Shown in pieces: positions 44,023 to 51,869 of a DNA stretch of 64,000 nucleotides (position 1 is the first letter of the stretch; the number at the start of each line of letters is the position of its first letter). The position numbers and the translations under genes were made by a program. The notes beneath the pieces were generated by a model. The model saw only the letters and a program-made list of their open reading frames with translations. It was not told where the DNA came from and searched no databases. Source of the DNA: Oceanicaulis alexandrii DSM 11625 (lineage in GTDB: Bacteria > Pseudomonadota > Alphaproteobacteria > Caulobacterales > Maricaulaceae); NCBI RefSeq assembly GCF_000420265.1, contig NZ_ATUP01000001.1, forward strand, positions 1,798,001 through 1,862,000, in the 5' to 3' direction.

Positions 44023-44258
44023 ACCCCCGCCCTCCCGGTTTCTTCCGCAGTTGCATCAACCTCAAAAGCCAACTTGAGCGGCCCCAACTTCGGCACGAGA
44101 CTGGGAGCGAATGATTTTTTGATCGAGGACGAGGCACTGAACGCCACGACAACGGTGTTGACGGCCTGGGTGATGAGCTTTCGGTAGTCCTTGGCCATGA
44201 CCTGGATGAGAGTCTCGGTGCCAAATTTGCTAACTAAGAGGCGGACCTTGGTCTTCAT
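44010..44258 (-). pseudogene. Degenerate GlmM C-terminal-domain fragment coupled to glmS
   Basis: 82 codons from ATG 44258 (GGGGAGCC just upstream). The sequence VRLLVSKFGTETLIQVMAKD lines up with the GlmM phosphate loop ([16 protein letters not shown]), but the key Arg, Ser and Pro are changed, so ligand binding is unlikely. A tail without similarity follows (APSLVPKLGPLKLAFEVDA) and the stop lies inside glmS. It may be a dead remnant of a glmM-glmS gene pair, or a small coupled ORF that drives glmS translation. Confidence 0.5.
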
Positions 44259-44605
44259 GGCTCCCCGGGCTTTCGTACTCGCTTTCGAATGAGAATTTAG
44301 GGAACGGGAATTTATAAGGTTTGGCCTTACAGGCCCATGAAGTGACCGGACAGTGGGTTCAGTCGCCTCAAAAGGCTCTATTTTATCAGTGCGAAGGCTT
44401 TGAAGGACTTGTCTCATGAAGAAGTATTCATCTTTAGATGATTAGCATACAAAATTTCTAAGTTCTAAAGTGAAAAGCCAATGACTTGGATGGCTCACCG
44501 TAATTCTATAGGTGCAGACGCGCTGTCATGTAGCTACTATTCTCAGAACTTAGGAAATCGGGATAACCAGTTTGGCAGCGGCGGGCGTTTTGAGACGATC
44601 ACCAA
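44259..44605. other. Gene-free stretch between the glmM-like fragment and the sugar transferase gene
   Basis: About 345 bp of mixed composition with no convincing frame. It probably includes the glmS promoter and degraded upstream parts of the lost glmM copy, which I cannot recognise. Confidence 0.35.
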
Positions 44606-45256
44606 TCAAATAATGTCTTTGGACCGCACAATGACCTCAATGGTTCTCCACTTGATCGCAATATCTACCCAAACCGTGTGCTTGCGCGCATAGAGCGCGT
44701 CATAGCGCGCCTTTTGACGCGGGGTGACGTGATTGCGACCGCGTACTTGCGCCAGCCCGGTGATCCCGGGGCGAACTTTCAGGGGGCAGCCCAAGATTTG
44801 GCGCTCGATCGCCGTTCGGTCGCTCGGCAGAACAGGACGCGGCCCAACAAGGCTCATATCACCCTTCAGCACAGACCAAAGTTGAGGCAATTCATCGATG
44901 CTGCTTTTACGTAGAAACCGGCCTATGGGGGTGTAGAAACGCTCAGGTTTGTCGAGCTCTTCCAAGCGTTGAACAGGCACCCCCACCCGCATGGTTCTAA
45001 ATTTGGGCATCCGGAACATACGTCCGCCCAGCCCCACACGCTCGGACCAGAAAAGTCCGGACCCAGGGCTCGTTAAGCGCACAAGCATCCAGAAGACAAT
45101 TAAAAGGGGCGACAGGAACACTAATCCGAAAGATGCAAACGCAACATCGATCAGACGCTTGACCGGATGACCCAACCTGGTAGGGGGATTCATCCCGCCC
45201 ACACAATTGTTTGAGATGGCCTTTTCAGGACCATACAAGTTCATTGGATGTGTCAT
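44606..45256 (-). CDS. Priming sugar-phosphate transferase (bacterial sugar transferase family)
   Basis: 216 residues. One N-terminal hairpin helix (FASFGLVFLSPLLIVFWMLV) is followed by the PF02397 catalytic core: FRMPKFRTM, SIDELPQLWSVLKGDMSLVG (the ExLPQ and PRP region), GPRPVLP, and KVRPGITGLAQVRGRN. It lacks the four-helix WbaP/WcaJ N-terminal bundle, so it is the short, monotopic PglC-like form. It transfers the first sugar phosphate to undecaprenyl phosphate and starts repeat-unit synthesis. Confidence 0.92.
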   Translation of the reverse strand: MTHPMNLYGPEKAISNNCVGGMNPPTRLGHPVKRLIDVAFASFGLVFLSPLLIVFWMLVRLTSPGSGLFWSERVGLGGRMFRMPKFRTMRVGVPVQRLEELDKPERFYTPIGRFLRKSSIDELPQLWSVLKGDMSLVGPRPVLPSDRTAIERQILGCPLKVRPGITGLAQVRGRNHVTPRQKARYDALYARKHTVWVDIAIKWRTIEVIVRSKDII

Positions 45257-45640
45257 GGCATCCCCTCAGTTCGTAGCGCTTTAATAGCATGTTTAACTGT
45301 CAGGTAACACTATGAGTTGTGAAACTTTTGCTGCATCGCCGCACTCTACGCTTAAAAGGCGGTTTGTGTTGCATTCGCGCATCACGCTTAAACTCTGAGC
45401 TCAAATATCTTAACACTTGAAACCCTATGCCCATAACCGCCCGGGCGACGTCCTTTATTGGCCCCTCATGCGCAATACCCCCGCTTGCCCGTCACACCGA
45501 CACACCCCTGCTCCGATATCCAGACCAGTGTTCATAGTGAAGCCGACAAGACTCATTCTGACGGCGACCTTGGGCCTAAATGCCGCTGAACTAAGTTGAG
45601 GCCTTTTAAGCTTGCTAGTCACAGCAGAATAGCACCGATC
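45257..45640. other. Intergenic region upstream of the sugar transferase gene
   Basis: About 380 bp without a convincing gene. It probably carries the promoter of the sugar transferase gene; two TTAA motifs (45280-45295) lie just upstream of its start. Nothing else is recognised. Confidence 0.35.
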
Positions 45641-45660
45641 AAAAACACGCTTTTCGTGCG
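45641..45660 (-). terminator. Weak intrinsic terminator after glmM
   Basis: On the minus strand CACG, an AAAAG loop and CGTG are followed by TTTTT, 12 bases past the glmM stop. The stem is only 4-5 pairs, but the T-run and position fit. Confidence 0.4.
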
Positions 45661-45671
45661 CACCTGGATCC

Positions 45672-47033
45672 TTATTCTGCAGCAGCTTGCACGCGGCCCT
45701 CGATGGCTTCGCAAATTTGCTGAACCGCAGTTTTAATCTTTGTCGCAGGCCCTTCGGCCATAACCCTGATCACAGGCTCTGTGCCAGACGCTCTAACCAG
45801 GACCCGCCCTTTAGCTTTGAGCATGGCCTCAGCATTTGCGATCGCAGTCTTCACAGCTTCAGTTTCAAGAGGCTTTGCGCCAAGCTCAAAACGCACATTC
45901 TTCAGCAGCTGAGGGGCTGGCTTGTAAACGTTCAATAACTCACTGGCGGGTTTGTTGGCCTCAACCAGAAGCGACAGCACTTGAAGGGCGGCGATCAAGG
46001 CGTCACCAGTCGTAGCGTAATCGGTAAGAACGATGTGTCCCGATTGCTCACCTCCAAGATTAGACGCCCCTTTACGCATGGCCTCGACCACATGGCGGTC
46101 GCCCACTTTTGTCCGTTCAAGGCTGATGCCATGTTTGGCGAGCTCAGTTTCCAAGCCCATATTACTCATGACCGTTGTGACGATCCGGTCGCCAGCCAGT
46201 TTGCCGCTCTTCTTCCATTCAAGAGCAAGCAGTCCCATAAGCTGATCACCGTCGACAATCTTGCCATGCTCGTCACACAGGATCAGGCGATCCGCATCAC
46301 CATCAAGCGCTATGCCAAGATCAGCCCGGAATTTTAGAACTTGTGCAGCGAGCCCTTCAGGGGCGATAGCGCCACAATCTTCATTTATATTCAACCCATT
46401 AGGCTGATTGTTGATTGGGATAACGTCTGCGCCTAGCTCCCACAATACCCTAGGGGCAACCTTGTAGGCGGCGCCATTGGCGCAATCGACAACAACCCTT
46501 AATCCTGAAAGACGCATCTGCCTGGGAAAGGTCGCCTTTACGATTTCTACATAGCGTGCTTCGGCATCATCAACACGCTTTGCGCGGCCAATTTTTGATG
46601 GCGGGCTGTGCGCGATACTAGTGCGCCCTTGCATCAGTGCTTCGATTTCTAGCTCTGCTTCGTCATTCAGTTTGAAACCATCAGGTCCGAAGAGCTTAAT
46701 GCCGTTATCCTCATAGGGATTATGGGAGGCGGTGATCATGACGCCCAGATCCGCCCTCAGTGAGCGGGTAAGGCTAGCAACGCCAGGAGTAGGAAGCGGT
46801 CCGAAGAGGTCAACATCCATGCCCGCGCTTGTAAAACCTGCCGTCAACGCGTTTTCGATCATATATCCTGACAGGCGCGTATCCTTGCCGATCACCACCG
46901 TCTTTCTTTGAGGGCCTGATCTCAGAAAATATGCTGCGGCCGCCCGCCCCAATAACAGAACGCTCTCAGGCGTCATTGCGCCACTATTGGTGCGTCCACG
47001 GATCCCATCCGTGCCAAAAAACGCCTTCATCAT
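45672..47033 (-). CDS. glmM: Phosphoglucosamine mutase
   Basis: 453 residues from ATG 47033 (GGGGG upstream; a second ATG follows directly). The start [16 protein letters not shown] is diagnostic. The phosphoserine loop is [14 protein letters not shown], the metal loop is [14 protein letters not shown], and the sugar loop is [11 protein letters not shown]. The C-terminal phosphate loop [18 protein letters not shown] is complete. It converts GlcN-6-P to GlcN-1-P, the step after GlmS. Two other glmM 3' fragments lie in this window at 31170 and 44010, so this is the functional copy. Confidence 0.96.
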   Translation of the reverse strand: MMKAFFGTDGIRGRTNSGAMTPESVLLLGRAAAAYFLRSGPQRKTVVIGKDTRLSGYMIENALTAGFTSAGMDVDLFGPLPTPGVASLTRSLRADLGVMITASHNPYEDNGIKLFGPDGFKLNDEAELEIEALMQGRTSIAHSPPSKIGRAKRVDDAEARYVEIVKATFPRQMRLSGLRVVVDCANGAAYKVAPRVLWELGADVIPINNQPNGLNINEDCGAIAPEGLAAQVLKFRADLGIALDGDADRLILCDEHGKIVDGDQLMGLLALEWKKSGKLAGDRIVTTVMSNMGLETELAKHGISLERTKVGDRHVVEAMRKGASNLGGEQSGHIVLTDYATTGDALIAALQVLSLLVEANKPASELLNVYKPAPQLLKNVRFELGAKPLETEAVKTAIANAEAMLKAKGRVLVRASGTEPVIRVMAEGPATKIKTAVQQICEAIEGRVQAAAE

Positions 47034-47216
47034 CGCTTGCCCCCAAAGCCTTTTCGACGGTCCTGACATCTATTTTGTTCAGGTCTCAGTCTGATACCCG
47101 TTATAAGCGAAAGTCATGCTGCTTTTATGAAGCAAACGCCATGCCATGGGCTGGGTTTTATAGATTCCTGGAGAAGCTCGAAGGTTGCCCCGTAAGATGC
47201 ACGGCTATCGAGGCCC

Positions 47217-47594
47217 TTAGCCCGCCCTCTGCGCTCTTAGAGCGCTAATACTCCACAAGAATCCTACCGCACAGACAACACCCAGGCCTGATCCCACTAG
47301 ATTCATAGCAAGATCAAAAACACTCGGCGTGCGGTCTTGGGTCAAAACCCCTTGCATGGCTTCGATTAAAACTCCGACGCCATTGGTCGCTAGCACAGCC
47401 ATACCCCAATGCCGACTTGGCAGGCTCAGCTTGAAGAGTGCCGCGATCACCGCAAAGGCCAGAATATGATTGATGATGTGCGAGCTCATCATTGAGGGTA
47501 CCTGAACACCCTCAGGCATGAGCGCCAAGCCAGTCACACCAAATACGACAGGAACCAAAATGATACGGCTCATGATTTCAAGCGCCTTAATCAC
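47217..47594 (-). CDS. VanZ-like small membrane protein
   Basis: About 125 residues from GTG 47594 (GAGAG upstream; TTG 47600 and ATG 47573 are alternatives). There are three to four transmembrane helices. The signature GVLIEAMQGVLTQDRTPSVF, then DLAMNLVGSGLG, matches the VanZ-like family (E..Q...R..s..D...N..G). The molecular function is unknown in most members; relatives often occur beside polysaccharide genes. It sits at the edge of the locus, upstream of glmM. Confidence 0.78.
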   Translation of the reverse strand: MIKALEIMSRIILVPVVFGVTGLALMPEGVQVPSMMSSHIINHILAFAVIAALFKLSLPSRHWGMAVLATNGVGVLIEAMQGVLTQDRTPSVFDLAMNLVGSGLGVVCAVGFLWSISALRAQRAG

Positions 47595-47600
47595 GGACAA

Positions 47601-48235
47601 ACTCTCAGTTCATTGATCATCGCACACAATTCCTAAGCTGCGCTCAATCAGACCAGCACTGCCATTATCATAATCTGTTCACGGGACGGTCGCTGCATCA
47701 ATAAATGTGAAGAGTTGCACTCATAAGAACGTCGGAATTCATACGGGTTTGAAAATTTTTCGCCTAGTTTGGAAAACGGAGTGGAGACACCGTTGAGGAT
47801 GACACGGTCAGCTTCACCAAGCGCAAATGAGATAGATCATCTTGGTTGGACCGAACCCAAGCCATGCTCTCCTCAGTCTGTTCGACTTGATCAACACCAG
47901 TTTCTTCAGCTGAGGAGCGTCTAACTCACGCTCAACAGCTGGTACAAGATTGGGCCCGACCCAGTCCCTGAATTCCAGGAGACGTTTTGTCGGGCGGGTT
48001 CGAGGAGTTCGATACTCTTACTTAATCACGCGCCACGATTCGAAGTCATGGCGGCGTTCAGGCGGCTGACTGATGGGCGCCAATTCGAGCCTTGATGGCA
48101 GTACGCTCAATAATCTGTCCCAGAATCACAAAGGGCAGAGGTCTAACGTAAACAAGCGTTTACCATAAGCGTGGTGACTGGGTGGTGACTCGAAATTTTA
48201 ACAAAAAAATTCAGTGCGCTTAAGTCATTGAAATA
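47601..48235. other. 635-bp stretch without a recognisable gene, next to the tRNA scar
   Basis: No frame with family character was found. Situated next to the duplicated tRNA end, it may hold remnants of an integrated element, but I could not identify an integrase in it. Confidence 0.4.
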
Positions 48236-48286
48236 AATGGCGCACCCATCAGGATTCGAACCTGAGACCTCTGCCTTCGGAGGGCA
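48236..48286. repeat. 51-bp direct repeat, copy 1 (duplicated tRNA-Arg 3' half; attachment-site scar)
   Basis: The 51 bases are identical to 48427-48477, which is the 3' half of tRNA-Arg plus a few bases beyond its CCA. The rest of the tRNA is missing, so this is not a gene. Such 3'-end duplications are created when an integrase inserts an element in a tRNA gene. Confidence 0.8.
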
Positions 48287-48426
48287 TAAAATGTTTGAAT
48301 GACAGATACTTGGCGAGGCCAAAGGATGTGGCGCACGTAAAAAATATGCAGTTCACAGGCTGGCGAGAGCTTCAAAGCTATCCAACTAAATTGGATTGTG
48401 TCCAACGTTCTGTGAATTCCAACAAG

Positions 48427-48477
48427 AATGGCGCACCCATCAGGATTCGAACCTGAGACCTCTGCCTTCGGAGGGCA
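48427..48477. repeat. 51-bp direct repeat, copy 2 (inside tRNA-Arg)
   Basis: The copy that belongs to the intact tRNA. The two copies are 191 bp apart, with only 140 bp in between (48287-48426), which contain a TTCACAG / CTGTGAA inverted pair at about 48352 and 48411. Confidence 0.8.
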
Positions 48478-48505
48478 GCGCTCTATCCAGCTGAGCTATG
48501 GGTGC
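48429..48505 (-). tRNA. tRNA-Arg (CCG anticodon)
   Basis: A complete cloverleaf on the minus strand: acceptor GCACCCA / TGGGTGC, D arm GCTC...GAGC, anticodon stem CTGCC / GGCAG with loop CTCCGAA (anticodon CCG), T arm TCAGG / CCTGA with TTCGAAT, discriminator G and encoded CCA. It reads arginine CGG codons. Its 3' half is duplicated 191 bp downstream. Confidence 0.95.
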
Positions 48506-48702
48506 GGACCGTCGTGTGTGTAGCTTGCTCTGCGCTCGAGTTCAATCTCGACAGCGCAGCGCGCAAGGCTCTTGGTTGAGCCCGTCAAGTGAATCCGATT
48601 TCCATATATTAATCAAATGTTGACTCTGGCAAAATCTCATGCACGCAATACGGGTATTGTCCTCTTTAACCCGTACCGGGTCAGCAATCAGGGGTGATGA
48701 AC

Positions 48703-49122
48703 ATGTCTTTCACGCCTCGTATCCTGCTCGTAGAGGATGATCCGCAGGATGCGTTTCTCGTCCAGCAGCATCTGTCAGATCTGCCCTATGGGGGAGAGCT
48801 TCTGGGCGTCTCCGGCATTCATGAAGCGCAAGCGCGCCTGATGGAGACGGCGGACATCGCCTGTGTGATGGTGGACCTCAAGCTGGCGGACGGGTCGGGC
48901 GCGACCCTGATCGAGTGGATGCTTGATCAGCCGACGCTGAAGGACATACCGGTCATCGTATTCAGCGGGGACCGATCCCAGCATCCAGAGCTGGATACGT
49001 TTTCAAATGTGGCCTGCCTGATCCAGAAACCGTCTTCCGCCAGCGGATATGAGGCCCTGGCGCAGGCCTTGCGCCCTATCGTCTCCAGCGCACTGGCGCG
49101 GTCGGTTTACGCCGCGCAATAA
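48703..49122 (+). CDS. Single-domain response regulator
   Basis: 139 residues from ATG 48703 (AGGGG 8 bases upstream; GTG 48694 and ATG 48697 are alternatives). A receiver domain only: acidic pair in LLVEDDPQDAF, phospho-accepting Asp in MVDLKLADGSG, Ser in VFSGD and Lys in LIQKPSS. No output domain is present, so it works by protein contact, for instance with a histidine kinase or the motility or stress apparatus. No kinase lies beside it. Confidence 0.88.
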   Translation: MSFTPRILLVEDDPQDAFLVQQHLSDLPYGGELLGVSGIHEAQARLMETADIACVMVDLKLADGSGATLIEWMLDQPTLKDIPVIVFSGDRSQHPELDTFSNVACLIQKPSSASGYEALAQALRPIVSSALARSVYAAQ

Positions 49123-49126
49123 GGCG

Positions 49127-50239
49127 CTATTTCAGCGGTCCCGTCACATAAAGCCGGATTTTCAGACCGCCATGATCAATAGGCGCGCTGGTCTGTTCAA
49201 AAGCGAGCCCGGTCGCCTTCGCCATCTTGTCATCGGTGGTGATCAGCGCCGCCCGCCAACCGCTGAAGCGCTCGCGCATCACCTCTCCGAAAGTCTTGTA
49301 GACGCTGAACACGGCGGACTTGTCGCCGATCCGTGCGCCATAGGGCGGATTGGTCACCACCCAGCCCGGCGCGCCCTCCGGGCGGGCGAGATCCTTGAGC
49401 GCGCTTTGCGCAAATTGCGTGCGGTCTGAAACGTCGGCGCGCTCGGCGTTCTCCGTGCTCATCCGGATCGCGCCCGGATCGTGGTCAAATCCCAGGCAAG
49501 CGATGTCCGAGCGGGCATGGGGCGGCCGGTTGCGCAGGGCCATAAAGGCGTCGCGATCAAAATTGGCCAGGCGCTCGAACGCGAAACTGCGGGCGCGCCC
49601 GGGCGCCAGTCCGGCCGCCAGCTGGGCCGCTTCGATCACGAACGTGCCCGACCCGCACATGGGATCAAGCAGCGGCGCGCGACCGTCATATCCCATCTCG
49701 CGCAACACCAGAGCGGCGAGGGTTTCGCGCAAGGGGGCCTTGGCCACCGCCTCCTTATAGCCGCGCTTGTGCAGCGGCTCCCCGGACGTGTCGAGGCTGA
49801 GCGTAACCTCATCATGATCAATCCGGACGCGCACGGTGATGTCCGCGTCATCGGTGATGTCGGCCAGCGCCGTGCGGGCGATGGCGTCGCTGACGCGTTC
49901 CGCGGCCGCGCCGTCATGATAGATGCGCGACTTGCGGCAGGTCGCCTCCACCTTCACCGGCGTGCCGGGATGAAAGAGTGTCTGCCACGGTGTCTGCCGG
50001 GCGTGTTGCCCAAGCTGGTTGAGGTGCTGGGTCTTGAACTGGTCCACGACCGCCAGAACCCGCGTTGCGCCACGCGTTTGCAGATTGGCGCGCCAGACAT
50101 CGCTCCACCCGCCCTTGATGGTGACGCCGCCCTGTCCGGGGCGGCATTTGGCGAAGCCGTTTTCCGCCAGCTCGCTGGCGAGGGCGGACTCAAGGCCGGG
50201 CGGGCAGGTGAGGAAGATGTCAAAGCGTTCTTGTGTCAT
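49127..50239 (-). CDS. THUMP-domain class I RNA methyltransferase (RlmL/TrmN-like)
   Basis: 370 residues from ATG 50239 (MTQERFDIFLTCPPGLES). The N-terminal ferredoxin-like and THUMP domain binds RNA (residues about 1-155). The methyltransferase domain has LLDPMCGSGTFVIEAAQLA (SAM motif) and the catalytic WVTNPPYGARIG. The NPPYG motif indicates methylation of an exocyclic guanine amine. It probably modifies 23S rRNA, but tRNA m2G is an alternative. An ATG at 50260 adds seven residues without a ribosome site. Confidence 0.9.
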   Translation of the reverse strand: MTQERFDIFLTCPPGLESALASELAENGFAKCRPGQGGVTIKGGWSDVWRANLQTRGATRVLAVVDQFKTQHLNQLGQHARQTPWQTLFHPGTPVKVEATCRKSRIYHDGAAAERVSDAIARTALADITDDADITVRVRIDHDEVTLSLDTSGEPLHKRGYKEAVAKAPLRETLAALVLREMGYDGRAPLLDPMCGSGTFVIEAAQLAAGLAPGRARSFAFERLANFDRDAFMALRNRPPHARSDIACLGFDHDPGAIRMSTENAERADVSDRTQFAQSALKDLARPEGAPGWVVTNPPYGARIGDKSAVFSVYKTFGEVMRERFSGWRAALITTDDKMAKATGLAFEQTSAPIDHGGLKIRLYVTGPLK

Positions 50240-50377
50240 GATGGGGCCTTCATAGGCCATGTGGGGATGCGATGCGATGGGATTGCGCCGTGTTCATCCA
50301 CCATTGTGTTGCATGAGACTATAGCCAAGCCGGGTGGGCTTGCCCTACATGCACGGCCCAGCAAGCATGAGGACCTG

Positions 50378-51046
50378 ATGAGCCGGCTAATCGTCTTCGA
50401 TGTGGATTCCACACTGTTGAAAGTCGAAAGCCTCGACTTCGCGGTCGAGCATGCTTTGTCCCAGGCGCCGGATGGGGCTGAGCGGACCGCGCGCCTGAAG
50501 GCGCTGACCGATCAGGGCATGTCGGGAAAGCTCGACTTCCGGCGCTCGCTGGAGGAGCGCCTGGCCATTGCCGGTCTGACGCGAGACGCGGTCGAGACCG
50601 CGCGTGACATCCTGCGCAGTCAGCTGACCGATGGCATGGCCGACCTGATCGAGCGGTTGCGGTCTCGCGGCAATGACGTGGCGGCGGTCTCGGGCGGGTT
50701 TCAGGACCTTATAGAGCCGGCTTTGATCGATCTGGGTTTTGACAAGGGCGAAATGCGAGCCAATCGCTTTGTCTTTGACGGCGAGGCGGTCACCGGCTTT
50801 GACCGTCAGAATCCATTGTCCCGCTCCGGAGGCAAAGCGCCGGTCGTGGCGTCTCTCAAGACCCTGACCGGCAAGCCGCTGGCGATCATGATCGGCGACG
50901 GCATGACCGATTACGAAGCGTTCGAAAAGGGCGCGGCGGACAGCTTTATCGGGTTTGGCGGCGTGACGGCGCGCGCGCCGGTGCGGGCCAAGGCGCCAGC
51001 CTTCGCCGACAGCGTCGACGCTTTGCGAAAGATGATCCTGGGCTGA
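50378..51046 (+). CDS. serB: SerB-like HAD phosphatase (phosphoserine phosphatase)
   Basis: 222 residues from ATG 50378 (GAGG 5 bases upstream); a long open frame that runs upstream of it is antisense to the methyltransferase gene and not real. The HAD motifs are FDVDSTLL (catalytic Asp and acid/base Asp), AVSGGF, the Lys in SGGKAPV and GDGMTDYEAF. The cap has the phosphoserine phosphatase pattern GMSGKLDFRRSLEERL. It catalyses the last step of serine synthesis. The short form without an ACT domain resembles eukaryotic-type SerB. Confidence 0.85.
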   Translation: MSRLIVFDVDSTLLKVESLDFAVEHALSQAPDGAERTARLKALTDQGMSGKLDFRRSLEERLAIAGLTRDAVETARDILRSQLTDGMADLIERLRSRGNDVAAVSGGFQDLIEPALIDLGFDKGEMRANRFVFDGEAVTGFDRQNPLSRSGGKAPVVASLKTLTGKPLAIMIGDGMTDYEAFEKGAADSFIGFGGVTARAPVRAKAPAFADSVDALRKMILG

Positions 51047-51131
51047 GGCCGGGCTGTCGCGATTTGTCTTGCCAAAACGGTGCGCCGGGTTCAAAAGCGC
51101 GCACCCTTTGGCCGGAGACGCTTTCGTGGAC

Positions 51132-51869
51132 ATGGATGTCTGCCCGCAGCCGTTCTTTTCTGACAATCTCACCGCATCCCTGATCGCGGATCTGGAAGCG
51201 CGTGGCTGGGCCCATGCGCCCGGCGCGCTTGATCCGGAACTGGTCGCGGCCTTGCGAACTGAAGCCGAAGAATTGGAGCAGGCCGGCGAAACCCATATGG
51301 GCCGGGTCGGACGGGCGCAGAACGAGACCCGCGCGCTGTCCATTCGCAAGACCCGCATCGCCTGGCTCGATGGCGCCAGCCCGGCCCAGCAGCGCTTCAT
51401 GGCCGGGGCGGACGCCCTGCGTGTCGCGATGAACCGACGCCTGTTTCTGGGCCTGTTCGAGTTCGAGGCGCATTTTGCGGTTTATCCGCCCGGCGGCTTC
51501 TACGCCCGTCACATGGACGCCTTCACCTTACCGAGCGCCAGCGCGGGCAAACTGTCCGGGCGGCGCGCCGAGCGCAGCCGTGTCGTTTCTTTGGTGGCGT
51601 ATCTCAACTCCGACTGGTCGGACGCAGATGGCGGTCAGCTCGCTTTGTGGGAAACCGCGCCGATGGACGCATACGGACGACCGGATATGAGCCAGCTGGA
51701 TGACGTTCCGCCCGTGGCGGAGCTTCAGCCTGAAGGCGGCGGTCTGGTGCTGATGCTGTCAGAAGCCATCCCGCACGAGGTGCGCCTGTCCCACGCGACC
51801 CGCTACGCCATTCCGGGCTGGTTCCGCGTGAACGCCAGCGTGGGCGGCGCCCTCGATCCGCTGCGCTAG
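51132..51869 (+). CDS. 2-oxoglutarate/Fe(II)-dependent oxygenase (prolyl-4-hydroxylase-like)
   Basis: 245 residues from ATG 51132; GTG 51126, with GGAG 8 bases upstream, is equally possible. The iron ligands are in YARHMDAF (HxD) and IPHEVRLSH (distal His), and the 2OG-binding Arg is in HATRYAIPGWFR. The double-stranded beta-helix family is PF13640. It would hydroxylate a protein or small molecule; no substrate can be told. Its 3' end overlaps that of polA by 4 bp. Confidence 0.85.
   Translation: MDVCPQPFFSDNLTASLIADLEARGWAHAPGALDPELVAALRTEAEELEQAGETHMGRVGRAQNETRALSIRKTRIAWLDGASPAQQRFMAGADALRVAMNRRLFLGLFEFEAHFAVYPPGGFYARHMDAFTLPSASAGKLSGRRAERSRVVSLVAYLNSDWSDADGGQLALWETAPMDAYGRPDMSQLDDVPPVAELQPEGGGLVLMLSEAIPHEVRLSHATRYAIPGWFRVNASVGGALDPLR

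Noticed and set aside
45278-45296. CtrA-type site (TTAA-N7-TTAA) upstream of the sugar transferase gene
   Set aside because: The two TTAA motifs are spaced by 8 rather than 7 bases, so the match to the consensus fails.
48236-48286. A second tRNA-Arg gene
   Set aside because: Only the 3' half is present; the acceptor 5' strand, D arm and half of the anticodon arm are missing.
49481-50377. A long N-terminal extension of the SerB-like protein
   Set aside because: The frame is antisense to the RNA methyltransferase gene; the SerB homology begins at ATG 50378, which has its own ribosome site.
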